Shown in pieces: positions 18,143 through 26,906 of a stretch of 64,000 nt of DNA (positions within the stretch are counted from its first letter, which is position 1; each line of letters starts with the position of its first letter). Source of the stretch: Desulfopila aestuarii DSM 18488 (lineage in GTDB: Bacteria; Desulfobacterota; Desulfobulbia; Desulfobulbales; Desulfocapsaceae); assembly GCF_900143695.1 (NCBI RefSeq), contig NZ_FRFE01000005.1, positions 229,810 to 293,809 of the forward strand. Reading direction: 5' to 3'. The notes below the pieces were generated by a model. That model made no database searches and was not told the origin of the DNA. It worked only from the letters and a program-made list of their open reading frames with translations. The translations under genes and the position numbers were made by a program.

Positions 18143-18255
18143 CATGAGCCCCTGTCGGCCTCCCTTTGTCTTCAGAAATAGACACTTGCAACCGACCTGA
18201 GAACTCCTAAGGTATGAGCAGTTGCATGAATTTTTCTCTCAAAGGACGGTCTGCC

Positions 18256-18921
18256 ATGAATATTTCAGAAGCTATTCGCCACAGGAAATCCACCCGGGCT
18301 TTTCTCACCAAAGAAGTTGAGCAGGACAAAATCGTACGTATACTCGAGACTGCCAGGCACGCCCCCTCCGGCGCCAATACCCAGCCCTGGCAGGTTGCGG
18401 TTGTCTCAGGACAACAGAAGAAAGAATTGCAGGAACGAATGATTGCAGCCTTTGACAAGGGTGAACAGGAAACGAAAGACTACCATTACTACCCGGAAAA
18501 ATGGGCCGTACCCTATAGCGGACGACGCACCAGTTGCGGAATGCAGCTCTATTCGGCGTTGGGAATCGAACGTCAGGACAGAAAGCGGCGCCGGATGCAA
18601 TGGGTCGCCAATTACCGGGCCTTTGACGCTCCGGTAATGCTGCTGTTTTTCATCGATTCATCCCTTGCCACCGGCTCCTATATCGACTACGGCATGTTTC
18701 TCCAATCGCTGATGCTTGCCGCTCTCGACGAGGGCCTTGCCACCTGCCCCCAAGCCGCACTGGCAGAATATCCAAATCTGGTCCGCCAAACCCTTGGCTA
18801 TCCCGACAATGCCCTGCTTCTCTGCGGTGTGGCCCTGGGCTATGAAGACCGGGAGGCAGCAATCAACCAATACCGGACACCTCGGGAACCTGTAGAGAAA
18901 TTTACCAAATTTTTCAGTTAA
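18256..18921 (+). CDS. Nitroreductase-family flavoprotein
   Basis: FMN-dependent NAD(P)H oxidoreductase of the nitroreductase fold, 221 residues. The N-terminal RHRKSTRAF and the HAPSGANTQPWQ segment form the FMN phosphate and ribityl site. The C-terminal LGYPDNALLLCGVALGYED is also typical. The start is ATG 18256 behind AAAGGACGG; an in-frame ATG at 18214 lacks such a site. It is flanked by a transporter and an acyl-CoA synthetase gene on the same strand with gaps of about 90-180 bases, so co-transcription is uncertain. The physiological substrate is unknown. Confidence 0.85.
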   Translation: MNISEAIRHRKSTRAFLTKEVEQDKIVRILETARHAPSGANTQPWQVAVVSGQQKKELQERMIAAFDKGEQETKDYHYYPEKWAVPYSGRRTSCGMQLYSALGIERQDRKRRRMQWVANYRAFDAPVMLLFFIDSSLATGSYIDYGMFLQSLMLAALDEGLATCPQAALAEYPNLVRQTLGYPDNALLLCGVALGYEDREAAINQYRTPREPVEKFTKFFS

Positions 18922-19012
18922 GACCTTACTCGTGACAGAATTTGATCATCGGTGACAACCGGTGCTGCAATATTCAAAACAGTGACAACAACAAGCAAAA
19001 AGGAGAGATCTG

Positions 19013-20614
19013 ATGCAGGCATCGAGTGTGAACAAGAGTATTCTGACTCCGGTGGAATTCCTGACTAGAAGTGCATTTGTCTATCCGGAAAAGGTCGCAG
19101 TTGTCCATCGGGACAAGCGGTTTACCTACCGGCAGTTTGCCGAGAGGGTCTACCGCCTTGCCAGTGCCCTGAAAAAACAGGGAGTAGGCAAGGGAGACAA
19201 GGTTGCCTTTCTCTGCCCCAACATCCCGCCAATGTTGGAGGCCCATTATGCTGTCCCGCTGATCGGCGCAGCCCTGGTCAGCATCAACATCCGTCTCTCG
19301 AAAGGTGAAGTCTCCTATATCATCGATCACTCCGATGCCAAGGTGGTGGTAGTCGACAGCGAATTTGCCGCACTGATCCAACCTGAGGAACTGCCGAAGG
19401 TCAAAACCTACGTCACCGTCTGCGACGTCAACGACAACAAGATTCTTGAAGGCCTGGAATACGAGGCGTTCCTTGCCACCGGCTCACCCGAACCGGTAGA
19501 AGCCGATATCGATTCCGAAGACCAGCTGCTGGCAATCAATTATACGAGTGGCACCACCGGCCGGCCCAAAGGGGTCATGTACCATCATCGCGGCGCCTAC
19601 CTCAATGCCATTGGGGAGATCCTCGAATCGAACATGACCGCTGCCTCGGTCTACCTGTGGACCCTGCCGATGTTCCATTGCAACGGTTGGTGCTTCACCT
19701 GGGGGGTTACCGCAGCCGGTGCCACCCACGTATGTCTGCGAGCCGTTGTTGCCGATGATATCTTCCGCCTCATCGAAGAAGAGGACATTTCACATCTCTG
19801 CGCCGCACCGACTGTTTTGATCATGATGTCCACCTGGCCCAAGGCGGGTGAGGTGAAAATGAAGCGAAAACTCAAAATCATGACAGCCGGCGCGCCGCCG
19901 GCACCGACCATCATCTCCAATATGGAAAAGATGGGTGCCGATATCACCCATACTTACGGCCTCACCGAGGTGTATGGGCCCCATAGTGTCTGCGCCTGGC
20001 AACCCAACTGGGAAGCGATGTCAGATCTGGAACGAGCCAAAACAAAATCACGGCAAGGTGTTCCCTACATCGTCACCCACTTCATGGATGTGGTCAATCC
20101 CGTTACCATGGAACCGGTTGCAAGAGACGGCAAGACCATGGGCGAGATCGTGATGCGCGGCAATAATGTCATGACTGGTTACTATAAGGACCCGGCAGCC
20201 ACCGAGGCAGCATTTGCCGGCGGCTGGTTCCACAGTGGCGACCTCGCCGTGATGCATCCGGACGGCTATGTCCAGATCATGGACCGGAAGAAAGACATTA
20301 TCATCAGCGGCGGGGAAAACATCTCGACGGTGGAGGTGGAAAATGTCATTTACGGCCACCCGGATGTCCAGGAGGTGGCCGTCATCCCGGTACCAGACGA
20401 GAAATGGGGCGAAGTCCCGAAAGCGTTTATTGTTCCGAAGATGGGCACCAACCCCTCACCCGAGGATATCATCGCCTACACCAAGGAGCATCTCGCCAAG
20501 TTCAAGGCTCCGAAATATATCGAATTTGGCGAACTACCCAAAACCGCTACCGGCAAGATCCAGAAGTTTAAACTGCGTGACAAGGAATGGCAGGGAAAGA
20601 AGCGGATTAATTAA
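19013..20614 (+). CDS. AMP-forming acyl-CoA synthetase
   Basis: Activates a carboxylic acid with ATP and CoA. A 533-residue ANL-superfamily protein: phosphate loop YTSGTTGRPKG, the aromatic motif YGLTEVYGP, hinge and nucleotide contacts in WFHSGDLAV and DRKKDIIISGGENIS, and the C-terminal catalytic lysine in PKTATGKIQK. The sequence around PMFHCNGWCFTWG is typical of the medium/short-chain branch that also contains methylmercaptopropionate- and aromatic-acid-CoA ligases, so the exact acid is open. An AAGGAGAG ribosome site precedes the start. A strong bidirectional terminator follows. Confidence 0.9.
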   Translation: MQASSVNKSILTPVEFLTRSAFVYPEKVAVVHRDKRFTYRQFAERVYRLASALKKQGVGKGDKVAFLCPNIPPMLEAHYAVPLIGAALVSINIRLSKGEVSYIIDHSDAKVVVVDSEFAALIQPEELPKVKTYVTVCDVNDNKILEGLEYEAFLATGSPEPVEADIDSEDQLLAINYTSGTTGRPKGVMYHHRGAYLNAIGEILESNMTAASVYLWTLPMFHCNGWCFTWGVTAAGATHVCLRAVVADDIFRLIEEEDISHLCAAPTVLIMMSTWPKAGEVKMKRKLKIMTAGAPPAPTIISNMEKMGADITHTYGLTEVYGPHSVCAWQPNWEAMSDLERAKTKSRQGVPYIVTHFMDVVNPVTMEPVARDGKTMGEIVMRGNNVMTGYYKDPAATEAAFAGGWFHSGDLAVMHPDGYVQIMDRKKDIIISGGENISTVEVENVIYGHPDVQEVAVIPVPDEKWGEVPKAFIVPKMGTNPSPEDIIAYTKEHLAKFKAPKYIEFGELPKTATGKIQKFKLRDKEWQGKKRIN

Positions 20615-20637
20615 CTCTTAGCATAATACAGTGCAAA

Positions 20638-20678
20638 CAAAAAGTGGGATACCGGCATAGCTGGCATCCCACTTTTTG
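20638..20678. terminator. Bidirectional intrinsic terminator
   Basis: AAAAAGTGGGAT pairs with ATCCCACTTTTT, with a further CCGGC/GCTGG inner stem and a 3-base loop. The A-run on the left and T-run on the right give a U-tract in both directions, serving the acyl-CoA synthetase (plus) and the glycosyltransferase (minus) genes that converge here. Confidence 0.9.
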
Positions 20679-20711
20679 TGCAGCCTAGGGCATTGACCTA
20701 ACAGTTATAGT

Positions 20712-21776
20712 TCATAGATATTTCTGAAGACCATCCATAAGACTCTCACGAATCTTTTTCTCAGAAAACCAGGTCTCGTAACTGACTCGGGCCAGCTTAC
20801 CCATATCTGGCAACATATCCTGCTGCATAATGAAATTTCGTACCTCGGCGGCCAGCACCTCGGGATCGCCTGCCGGAACAAACACAATTCCAGCGTCAGG
20901 ACCGTTACAGAGATTTTCAGGATAAGCATCAGACTCACGAGTAATGAGCGGCCTCCCGCAGGCCAGTGCCTGATAAGCTTTGTTGGGAATTACCCTCCCG
21001 GCTTTGGCGGAATCCCCAAACACGCCGAGCAGCACATCGGCTTTACCAATGCGGGCAGCCAGCTGCTCATAAGGGCACCAGCCCTCAAAATTAATATGGC
21101 TATGACCGCTAGCCTTTTCTTCACAGACCTTTTTGAGAGGACCTTCCCCCAATAGAGTCCAACGCGCCTCAGGCACCAATTTTGCTGCTTCGACAATCAC
21201 TTCCGGTCCCTGAAGGTGAATAAAACTGCCGTAAAAGAGAATCTCAGGTGCCCCGTCAGGCAACGTGTGCGGCTGTTCGGTGAAGAGCTGTTCTTCGGCT
21301 CCCACTGGTACCACTACGGTTTTATCAGGATCCGCCCCGAGCTCGTCGATAAAGAAACGGGCATGCAGTTCGGTATCGGCCAGGACAAGATCGGCGCGGG
21401 AAAACATCTGCTTTTCCCAGCGTTTTAGTCGTTTAGCCTTCCGACTATTTTTGGAAAATTTCTGACGTTCAAACACCTGCTTATCCCAGGCACTGATCAA
21501 TGGGTCGAATATCAGTGGAATACCGCGACGGTCCGCAAATCTTCTGGCTGCATTAAAATCACTTTGCCGGAATGCTCCTACCCAAACCGCATCAGGCGAA
21601 CCGAGATTGTGAAAGACAGCCTCTAGCGCCCCGAAGAACGAGGACCGGGGCCTAAAATCCGAGAGAGTGTATCCACCCTCAACCAAAAATCTCCGCAGAA
21701 TGCGATTTCGGGAATAGTCAGGATCGAATCGCCCCCACCAGAGAATCGTTCGTTTTTTACCGGAACTCGTTGTCAT
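20712..21776 (-). CDS. Glycosyltransferase family 4-like protein
   Basis: A 354-residue GT-B glycosyltransferase. The C-terminal half holds the nucleotide-sugar site: VVPVGAEEQLF, ILFYGSFIHLQGPE, WTLLGEGPL, and the E-x7-E-like acceptor/phosphate region AGRVIPNKAYQALACGRPLITRE. The N-terminal acceptor half is less conserved and contains WGRFDPDYSRNRIL. No signal peptide or membrane helix is present, so it acts in the cytosol. It stands alone between the terminators of its two neighbours, so neither the sugar nor the acceptor can be inferred from context. Confidence 0.8.
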   Translation of the reverse strand: MTTSSGKKRTILWWGRFDPDYSRNRILRRFLVEGGYTLSDFRPRSSFFGALEAVFHNLGSPDAVWVGAFRQSDFNAARRFADRRGIPLIFDPLISAWDKQVFERQKFSKNSRKAKRLKRWEKQMFSRADLVLADTELHARFFIDELGADPDKTVVVPVGAEEQLFTEQPHTLPDGAPEILFYGSFIHLQGPEVIVEAAKLVPEARWTLLGEGPLKKVCEEKASGHSHINFEGWCPYEQLAARIGKADVLLGVFGDSAKAGRVIPNKAYQALACGRPLITRESDAYPENLCNGPDAGIVFVPAGDPEVLAAEVRNFIMQQDMLPDMGKLARVSYETWFSEKKIRESLMDGLQKYL

Positions 21777-21841
21777 CGGTTACTACGCCATCCTCAAATT
21801 TGGGGATTTGCATGTCTGTCATAGTTCAAAAAGCATAAAAA

Positions 21842-21873
21842 AAAGGTGCCCGGATCTTCATCCGGACACCTTT
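21842..21873 (-). terminator. Intrinsic terminator of the cytochrome bd operon
   Basis: On the minus strand AAAGGTG-T-CCGGAT pairs with ATCCGG-G-CACCTTT (one mismatch) around a 4-base loop, followed by a run of Us. It lies 30 bases past the stop of the 30-codon last gene, which supports that small gene being part of the operon. Confidence 0.9.
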
Positions 21874-21902
21874 ATCCTAATCACGCTGAAATTCAAGCAG
21901 TT

Positions 21903-21995
21903 TTAGAGTTCGTCAATCTTCTGCAGGGCAACAACTGCACCCTTGTAGGACCCGTAAATAACTGCTACCCAGCAGATCAATAATACAGCTTCCAT
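21903..21995 (-). CDS. CydX-like 30-residue membrane peptide of cytochrome bd operon
   Basis: A very short gene, MEAVLLICWVAVIYGSYK and 12 more residues, ending in IDEL. It is preceded by a strong GAAGGAG at correct spacing and sits between cydB and the operon terminator. One hydrophobic helix fills residues 2-20. Position and size match CydX/CbdX-type subunits that stabilise cytochrome bd oxidase, but the sequence lacks the family's usual N-terminal W-Y-F pattern, so it may be a different small subunit. An in-frame ATG at 22085 would overlap cydB and has no ribosome site. Confidence 0.65.
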   Translation of the reverse strand: MEAVLLICWVAVIYGSYKGAVVALQKIDEL

Positions 21996-22035
21996 ATCCA
22001 CTCCTTCGTTGCCATAAACAACGGTTGGTAAACGG

Positions 22036-23172
22036 CTAGTACGCCTTGTTATTGGTAATATCCGCCACGGACAACTGCCGGGCATTCATCTGCCACCAGA
22101 CATAGACGATATACGCGAGAACAAAGGGAATGACCAATGCCACGTAGGTCATCGCCGTCAAGGTAAAATGGCTCGAAGACGCATTATAGATGGAAAGGCT
22201 CGACGATAAATCCGCCTTAGACGGATAGAACGGCGTATTATTGAAGCCCGCGGTGAAAAATACCGCCAACCCAACCAGCACAGTACCGAGTCCTCCAAAC
22301 CAGATGCCGCTTCGCCCCTCGTCCTTGAATGCGGTGATTCCAACGCCGCCGACAACCAGCAGTAATCCCACCACAAGCAGAACAAGCACTATCGGCATTG
22401 CAAGCAGATTTCCGAGATATTTATATGGCACCATCTCCACCACACCGGTCTCATTAATACCGAAACCATCCATCAGCAGCAGGCCGCCCAGCACGTAGAG
22501 CAAAAATGGCAGGGCACAAATCAGGTTGGTGAAGCAGGCCTTACGGAGCCGCATCTCAAACTCAGGCAGCCCGGCGAAGTCAATATTGTTGATAAGGTAC
22601 ATGGTACCAAGTACCCGGGCATTAAAAACAAGAAACAGACCCATAGAGAGATTAAAGAGCGAGAATGCTGCTTCAAGTCCCCTAAACGGTGTGGTCCAGC
22701 TTACCCGATTGAAATCGTCAAGAACAAAGTTCGAACCGGTAAAGAAAGTACCGACCGCAGCACCGATCAGCAAAATACCTACTGAACCGTTGATGAAGAG
22801 GAATACCTCATAGGTTTTGGCACCAAGCACATTGTTCGGCTTTTTGCGGTATTCATAGCTTACCGCCTGAACAATGAAGGTGAAGAGGATGAGTACCCAC
22901 ACCCAGTAGGCACCACCGAAGCTGGTGGCATAGAATTTGGGAAATGCGGCAAACAGCGCCCCGCCAAAAAGTACCAGCGTCGTGAAGGTCAGTTCCCACT
23001 TGGTGCCCAGCGAGTTAATGACAAGTGATTTTTCCGTTTCATCCTTGGCCACCTGCCAGAGCAGTGTCTGACCGCCCTGGACAAATGTAAGGAAGAGAAA
23101 GAGTGAACCGACCACCGAGGCCAGGATCCACCAGATCTGCTGCAGCAATGCAGTATCAAGGCTACCAATCAT
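22036..23172 (-). CDS. cydB: Cytochrome bd quinol oxidase subunit II
   Basis: Membrane subunit II of the bd-type oxidase, 378 residues with about eight to nine hydrophobic helices. Family marks include the N-terminal QIWWILASVVGSLFLFLTFVQGGQTLL and the C-terminal HFTLTAMTYVALVIPFVLAYIVYVWW helix. It begins one base after cydA and is followed by the CydX-like peptide. The oxidase reduces O2 at high affinity; in an anaerobe with nitrogenase and hydrogenase its likely use is oxygen removal (inference). Confidence 0.93.
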   Translation of the reverse strand: MIGSLDTALLQQIWWILASVVGSLFLFLTFVQGGQTLLWQVAKDETEKSLVINSLGTKWELTFTTLVLFGGALFAAFPKFYATSFGGAYWVWVLILFTFIVQAVSYEYRKKPNNVLGAKTYEVFLFINGSVGILLIGAAVGTFFTGSNFVLDDFNRVSWTTPFRGLEAAFSLFNLSMGLFLVFNARVLGTMYLINNIDFAGLPEFEMRLRKACFTNLICALPFLLYVLGGLLLMDGFGINETGVVEMVPYKYLGNLLAMPIVLVLLVVGLLLVVGGVGITAFKDEGRSGIWFGGLGTVLVGLAVFFTAGFNNTPFYPSKADLSSSLSIYNASSSHFTLTAMTYVALVIPFVLAYIVYVWWQMNARQLSVADITNNKAY

Positions 23173-23173
23173 G

Positions 23174-24706
23174 TTACATGTCCTCCGGTCCGATTGAAAT
23201 CTGTTTCAGCATAATGCTCACCTCAGCCACCAGCAGCAGGGTAAAGATGATCAAAAACATGAAAAAGGTGGTTTGGACATTGCCAGCGGCAATATTGGTG
23301 GTCGCCACATTTACCGGCAACAGCCCCTCTATCGCCCAGGGCTGACGGCCCAGTTCAGCGACAACCCAGCCGGCCTGTGAGGCAATGAGTCCCAGAAAGA
23401 ACATCGGCAGCCCGAGCAGTTGCAACCAGGTAGTCTGTGCCAGGGTACCTTTCAGAGAATACCGAAGGTTCAGGATAAAGATAAGACCAAAAAGAACTCC
23501 GAGGAACACCATGATGTGGAAGGCGTAGAAAGTCATAGCAACCGGAGGCACCGTGTCTTCGGGCTTCTCCAGATAGCCGTAGCCAAGATAGTCCTGATTC
23601 ACTTTGAATTTCTCCAAAGCCGCAGCGGCCGCAACGTCATCCATCTTCTTTTTTGCCTGCTTGTAGGCAGTAAGATCAGCAATCGCTTCTTTGCCTTTGA
23701 CCATTTTATCAGCAACGCTCATGATACCGTGCTCCTGGTTACCATAAACTAGATCATTGATACCGGGCACAAAAGAGCCGAACTCTCGGTTGGCCAAAAG
23801 CCCAAGAAGACCTGGAATCGTGACCTCTGTGGTAAATGGTTCGAGTTTGTCGCCCGGCTTTTTGTCCGGATTAAGGATACCGAAAGCGACAATGGCGGCG
23901 TTCTCCTCGCCATCCCAGAGGCCTTCATAAGCCGCAAGCTTCATTGGCTGGGTCGAGGCGTTGGTGTATGCAGACTCATCACCGTTAAACGCAACATAAA
24001 CGGTGGAAATGAGGCCAAACACAGAGGCAACGAGAATGGACTTACGCGCCAGATCGACATGACGTTTTCTGAGAAGATACCAGGAAGAGATAGTGATCAC
24101 AAAGAGTGCGGAGACCATGAAACTCGAGCTGGTCGCATGAGTAAATTTCGAGATGGCCACTGGAGAGAACAACACTTCCCAGAAATTCTGCATCTCAAAA
24201 CGAGCGTTATCCGGGTTAAAGGCCATGCCAACTGGATATTGCATCCAGCCGTTGGCAACAAGGATCCACAGTGCCGAGAGGTTGGAACCAACGGCAACCA
24301 TCCAGGTTGAAAAGAGATGGAATCTTTTTGAAACCCGATCCCAGCCAAAAAACATCACGGCAAAAAAAGTGGCCTCAAGGAAGAAAGCAACGATACCCTC
24401 AATCGCCAATGGCGCCCCAAAGATATCGCCCACCATCCAGGAATAGTTGGACCAGTTGGTGCCGAATTCGAATTCCAGAATAATGCCAGTGGCAACGCCG
24501 ATCGCGAAGTTAATACCAAAGAGCGTCATCCAGAATTTGGTGATGCTTTTCCACTCGTCCTTACCAGTCCGTACATAGAGTGTTTCAAAAAATGCACATA
24601 GAAATGACAGCCCCAGCGTCAGGGGTACGAAAATCCAGTGATACATTGCGGTCAGCGCAAACTGTGCTCGCGCCCAGTTCACCATAACCAGATCAATCTC
24701 ACCCAT
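23174..24706 (-). CDS. cydA: Cytochrome bd quinol oxidase subunit I
   Basis: Haem-bearing subunit I, 510 residues. The haem b595 ligand His lies in MYHWIFVPLTLG near the N-terminus. The conserved GRQPWAIEGLLP element and the GWVVAELGRQPW signature are present. A medium-length Q-loop lies between the helices around residues 250-390 (QEHGIMSVADKMVKG onward), where quinol is oxidised. It follows the DUF4492 gene by 14 bases and precedes cydB by one base, so all are one operon. No recognisable FNR or Rex operator was found in the 275-base region upstream of the operon. Confidence 0.95.
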   Translation of the reverse strand: MGEIDLVMVNWARAQFALTAMYHWIFVPLTLGLSFLCAFFETLYVRTGKDEWKSITKFWMTLFGINFAIGVATGIILEFEFGTNWSNYSWMVGDIFGAPLAIEGIVAFFLEATFFAVMFFGWDRVSKRFHLFSTWMVAVGSNLSALWILVANGWMQYPVGMAFNPDNARFEMQNFWEVLFSPVAISKFTHATSSSFMVSALFVITISSWYLLRKRHVDLARKSILVASVFGLISTVYVAFNGDESAYTNASTQPMKLAAYEGLWDGEENAAIVAFGILNPDKKPGDKLEPFTTEVTIPGLLGLLANREFGSFVPGINDLVYGNQEHGIMSVADKMVKGKEAIADLTAYKQAKKKMDDVAAAAALEKFKVNQDYLGYGYLEKPEDTVPPVAMTFYAFHIMVFLGVLFGLIFILNLRYSLKGTLAQTTWLQLLGLPMFFLGLIASQAGWVVAELGRQPWAIEGLLPVNVATTNIAAGNVQTTFFMFLIIFTLLLVAEVSIMLKQISIGPEDM

Positions 24707-24720
24707 AAAACTACCCTCCC

Positions 24721-24951
24721 TTAATGTTGAACTTTTACCGGACTGGTGATTCTTTCGATCACATGTTCCGCCCGCTGCTCGTCTGTCTCGAAATTGGTAT
24801 TGAGGTAATTTGGGAAAAAGAACAGCTTGAGTACGGCAAACATCACCACTAGCTTAATCAGGATGATTTTCCACAAGGTTTTGCCAAGGGTCATACGTTG
24901 GAAACCCTCTTTATAAAACCTATAAACCCGTGCCGGATACTCCCAGACCAT
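24721..24951 (-). CDS. DUF4492 small membrane protein of cytochrome bd operon
   Basis: A 76-residue protein with an amphipathic N-terminus (YPARVYRFYKEGFQRM), one TM helix (about residues 27-46) and a short polar tail. The sequence and its position directly before cydA match the DUF4492 family, which is found in bd-oxidase operons of anaerobes and Bacteroidetes. Its function is not known; it may help assembly or act as an accessory subunit. It is the first gene of the operon. Confidence 0.85.
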   Translation of the reverse strand: MVWEYPARVYRFYKEGFQRMTLGKTLWKIILIKLVVMFAVLKLFFFPNYLNTNFETDEQRAEHVIERITSPVKVQH

Positions 24952-25176
24952 CTTTGACTCCCTACGTTGATAAAACCACTCACTTCCGCGAAAATCCGAT
25001 TTTATGGATTCATGAAAGTTTCAGCAGTTTAACCTCCCAGTTCCTAACAAATCAAGCAATACTCCAAACAATCCACAATGGGCACACTATAGTCCAAACA
25101 AATTCAACATGTCAATAATAATTATCATTTGCGAAGATTCTTCATTATTAGCCTCCGAATTTCATTTTTCCTTTTC

Positions 25177-25191
25177 AGGCACTAGATTTGC
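25177..25191 (+). promoter_or_regulatory. Probable sigma-54 promoter of nifV
   Basis: AGGCAC, five bases, TTGC, with GG and GC ten bases apart as in the -24/-12 consensus; only the first T is changed to A. It lies 35 bases before the nifV start. No ACATAAATGT palindrome is seen upstream (an ACATGT occurs at 25108), unlike the nifH, nifE and amtB promoters. Confidence 0.6.
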
Positions 25192-25225
25192 GTAACCAAA
25201 GATATAACTCTTTGGAGGGTCACAA

Positions 25226-26341
25226 ATGCTACATAATTGTAAAATTATCGACACAACCTTACGAGAAGGTGAGCAGACACCGGGCGTACTGTTTTCACTT
25301 GAGGAGAAATGTCGAATTGTGGACGGATTGGCGGCAACGGGAGTGCAGGAAATTGAAGTGGGTATCGGCTCTCCCCTGGCTTCCTGCCAACCAGAACTCA
25401 TGCGATATTGCCGAAATCACCATCCTGGTCTGCAGACCTCAGTCTGGTGTCGTTGCCGGGATGAAGATATTCGATTCACAGCCACACTTCAGCCCGATGT
25501 CATATCACTTTCGATCCCCGCATCTGATCTGCATCTCGTAGATAAACTCGGCAAAGACAGAAACTGGGCAAGCAAAACACTGACCGAGAGTATCACCCTG
25601 GCGATCGCTCTCGGCCTGCAGGTCTCCGTAGGTTTTGAAGACGGCACCCGGGCCGATCCAGAGTTTTTAGTGCATCTGGCCATTCTCGCCAAACGCTCTG
25701 GCGCCTTCCGCCTGCGGATTGCCGACACCGTGGGAATCGCCTCCCCCTGCTCAATACAGGCGTTGATCACCATGCTTGCGAGAGAGGTTCCGGAAATAGA
25801 GCTGGGGGTACACACCCATAACGATTTCGGCATGGCCACCGCCAACGCTATTGCCGCCCTTGAAAGCGGCGCTGCTTGGGTTGACACTACCGTTCTCGGA
25901 CTTGGCGAACGTTGTGGCTGCGCAAGACTGGAAGAAATAGCGGCCTATGCTCATCTTATTGCTGGCCATCCAAGTTATCACGTTGCGCAGTTACGGCCTC
26001 TCGCCGAGCAGGTTGCCACGTTGGCAAATATCGAAATTCCGGGAAATCTGCCGATTCTCGGCAAGAAAATCTTCACCTGCGAAACCGGCCTGCACCTCCA
26101 AGGATTGCAGAATAACCCTTCAACCTACGAGCCCTACGCTCCTGAACGGGTCGGCAGCTCACGAGAACTCCTCTATGGTGCAAAAACCGGGAAAAACGCC
26201 CTCGCCCATCAGGCGGCAGCCCTGGGGTTCGACCTCTCCGATACACGACTTACCGCCAAACTGCATAACATCCGCCATAAGGCGACGCAGAGCGGGCGTC
26301 CGCTCAACGACTCCGAACTTCGCGAATTCCTACTCAAATAG
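25226..26341 (+). CDS. nifV: Homocitrate synthase
   Basis: Condenses acetyl-CoA with 2-oxoglutarate to homocitrate, the organic ligand of the FeMo-cofactor. 371 residues, normal for NifV. The HMGL-like TIM barrel begins with the metal-binding IDTTLREGEQTPGV motif, has GFEDGTRADP and the metal-binding HTHNDFGMATAN, then GLGERCGCA. The C-terminal domain (GKKIFTCETGLHLQGL) is as in NifV rather than isopropylmalate synthase, and there is no leucine-feedback domain. TTTGGAGGG precedes the ATG. It is the leftmost gene of the nitrogen-fixation block. Confidence 0.9.
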   Translation: MLHNCKIIDTTLREGEQTPGVLFSLEEKCRIVDGLAATGVQEIEVGIGSPLASCQPELMRYCRNHHPGLQTSVWCRCRDEDIRFTATLQPDVISLSIPASDLHLVDKLGKDRNWASKTLTESITLAIALGLQVSVGFEDGTRADPEFLVHLAILAKRSGAFRLRIADTVGIASPCSIQALITMLAREVPEIELGVHTHNDFGMATANAIAALESGAAWVDTTVLGLGERCGCARLEEIAAYAHLIAGHPSYHVAQLRPLAEQVATLANIEIPGNLPILGKKIFTCETGLHLQGLQNNPSTYEPYAPERVGSSRELLYGAKTGKNALAHQAAALGFDLSDTRLTAKLHNIRHKATQSGRPLNDSELREFLLK

Positions 26342-26385
26342 AAAAAAGCATATCCAATTACCCACCCTGTGTAATCCAAAAAAAA

Positions 26386-26407
26386 GCCCCCGTCCTAGGA
26401 CGGGGGC
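26386..26407 (-). terminator. Terminator of amtB-glnK operon
   Basis: A perfect 22-base palindrome (GCCCCCGTCCT and complement) next to nine As on its left, giving a U-run on the minus strand, 33 bases past the PII gene. It can also stop nifV transcription from the left only weakly, since no T-run follows on the plus strand. Confidence 0.9.
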
Positions 26408-26439
26408 CAACAGCAAACAGGTCTGGAGGTTGTACTGAT

Positions 26440-26781
<342 letters not shown>

Positions 26782-26906
26782 TTACTTCTCCTCATGTCAC
26801 TTCTTTGTTATCTGGTGGTGCGGTCGGGATTCGGTTATACCGATCATCCCAACCGCGGGCCACCAATTTCTATCGAAAGGTTATTGCCAGCTTGATGCAC
26901 CTGCTA

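Noticed and set aside
24952..25225. FNR or Rex operator before the cytochrome bd operon
   Set aside because: No TTGAT-N4-ATCAA or TTGTGA-N6-TCACAA type palindrome could be found; only AT-rich sequence and the nifV promoter.
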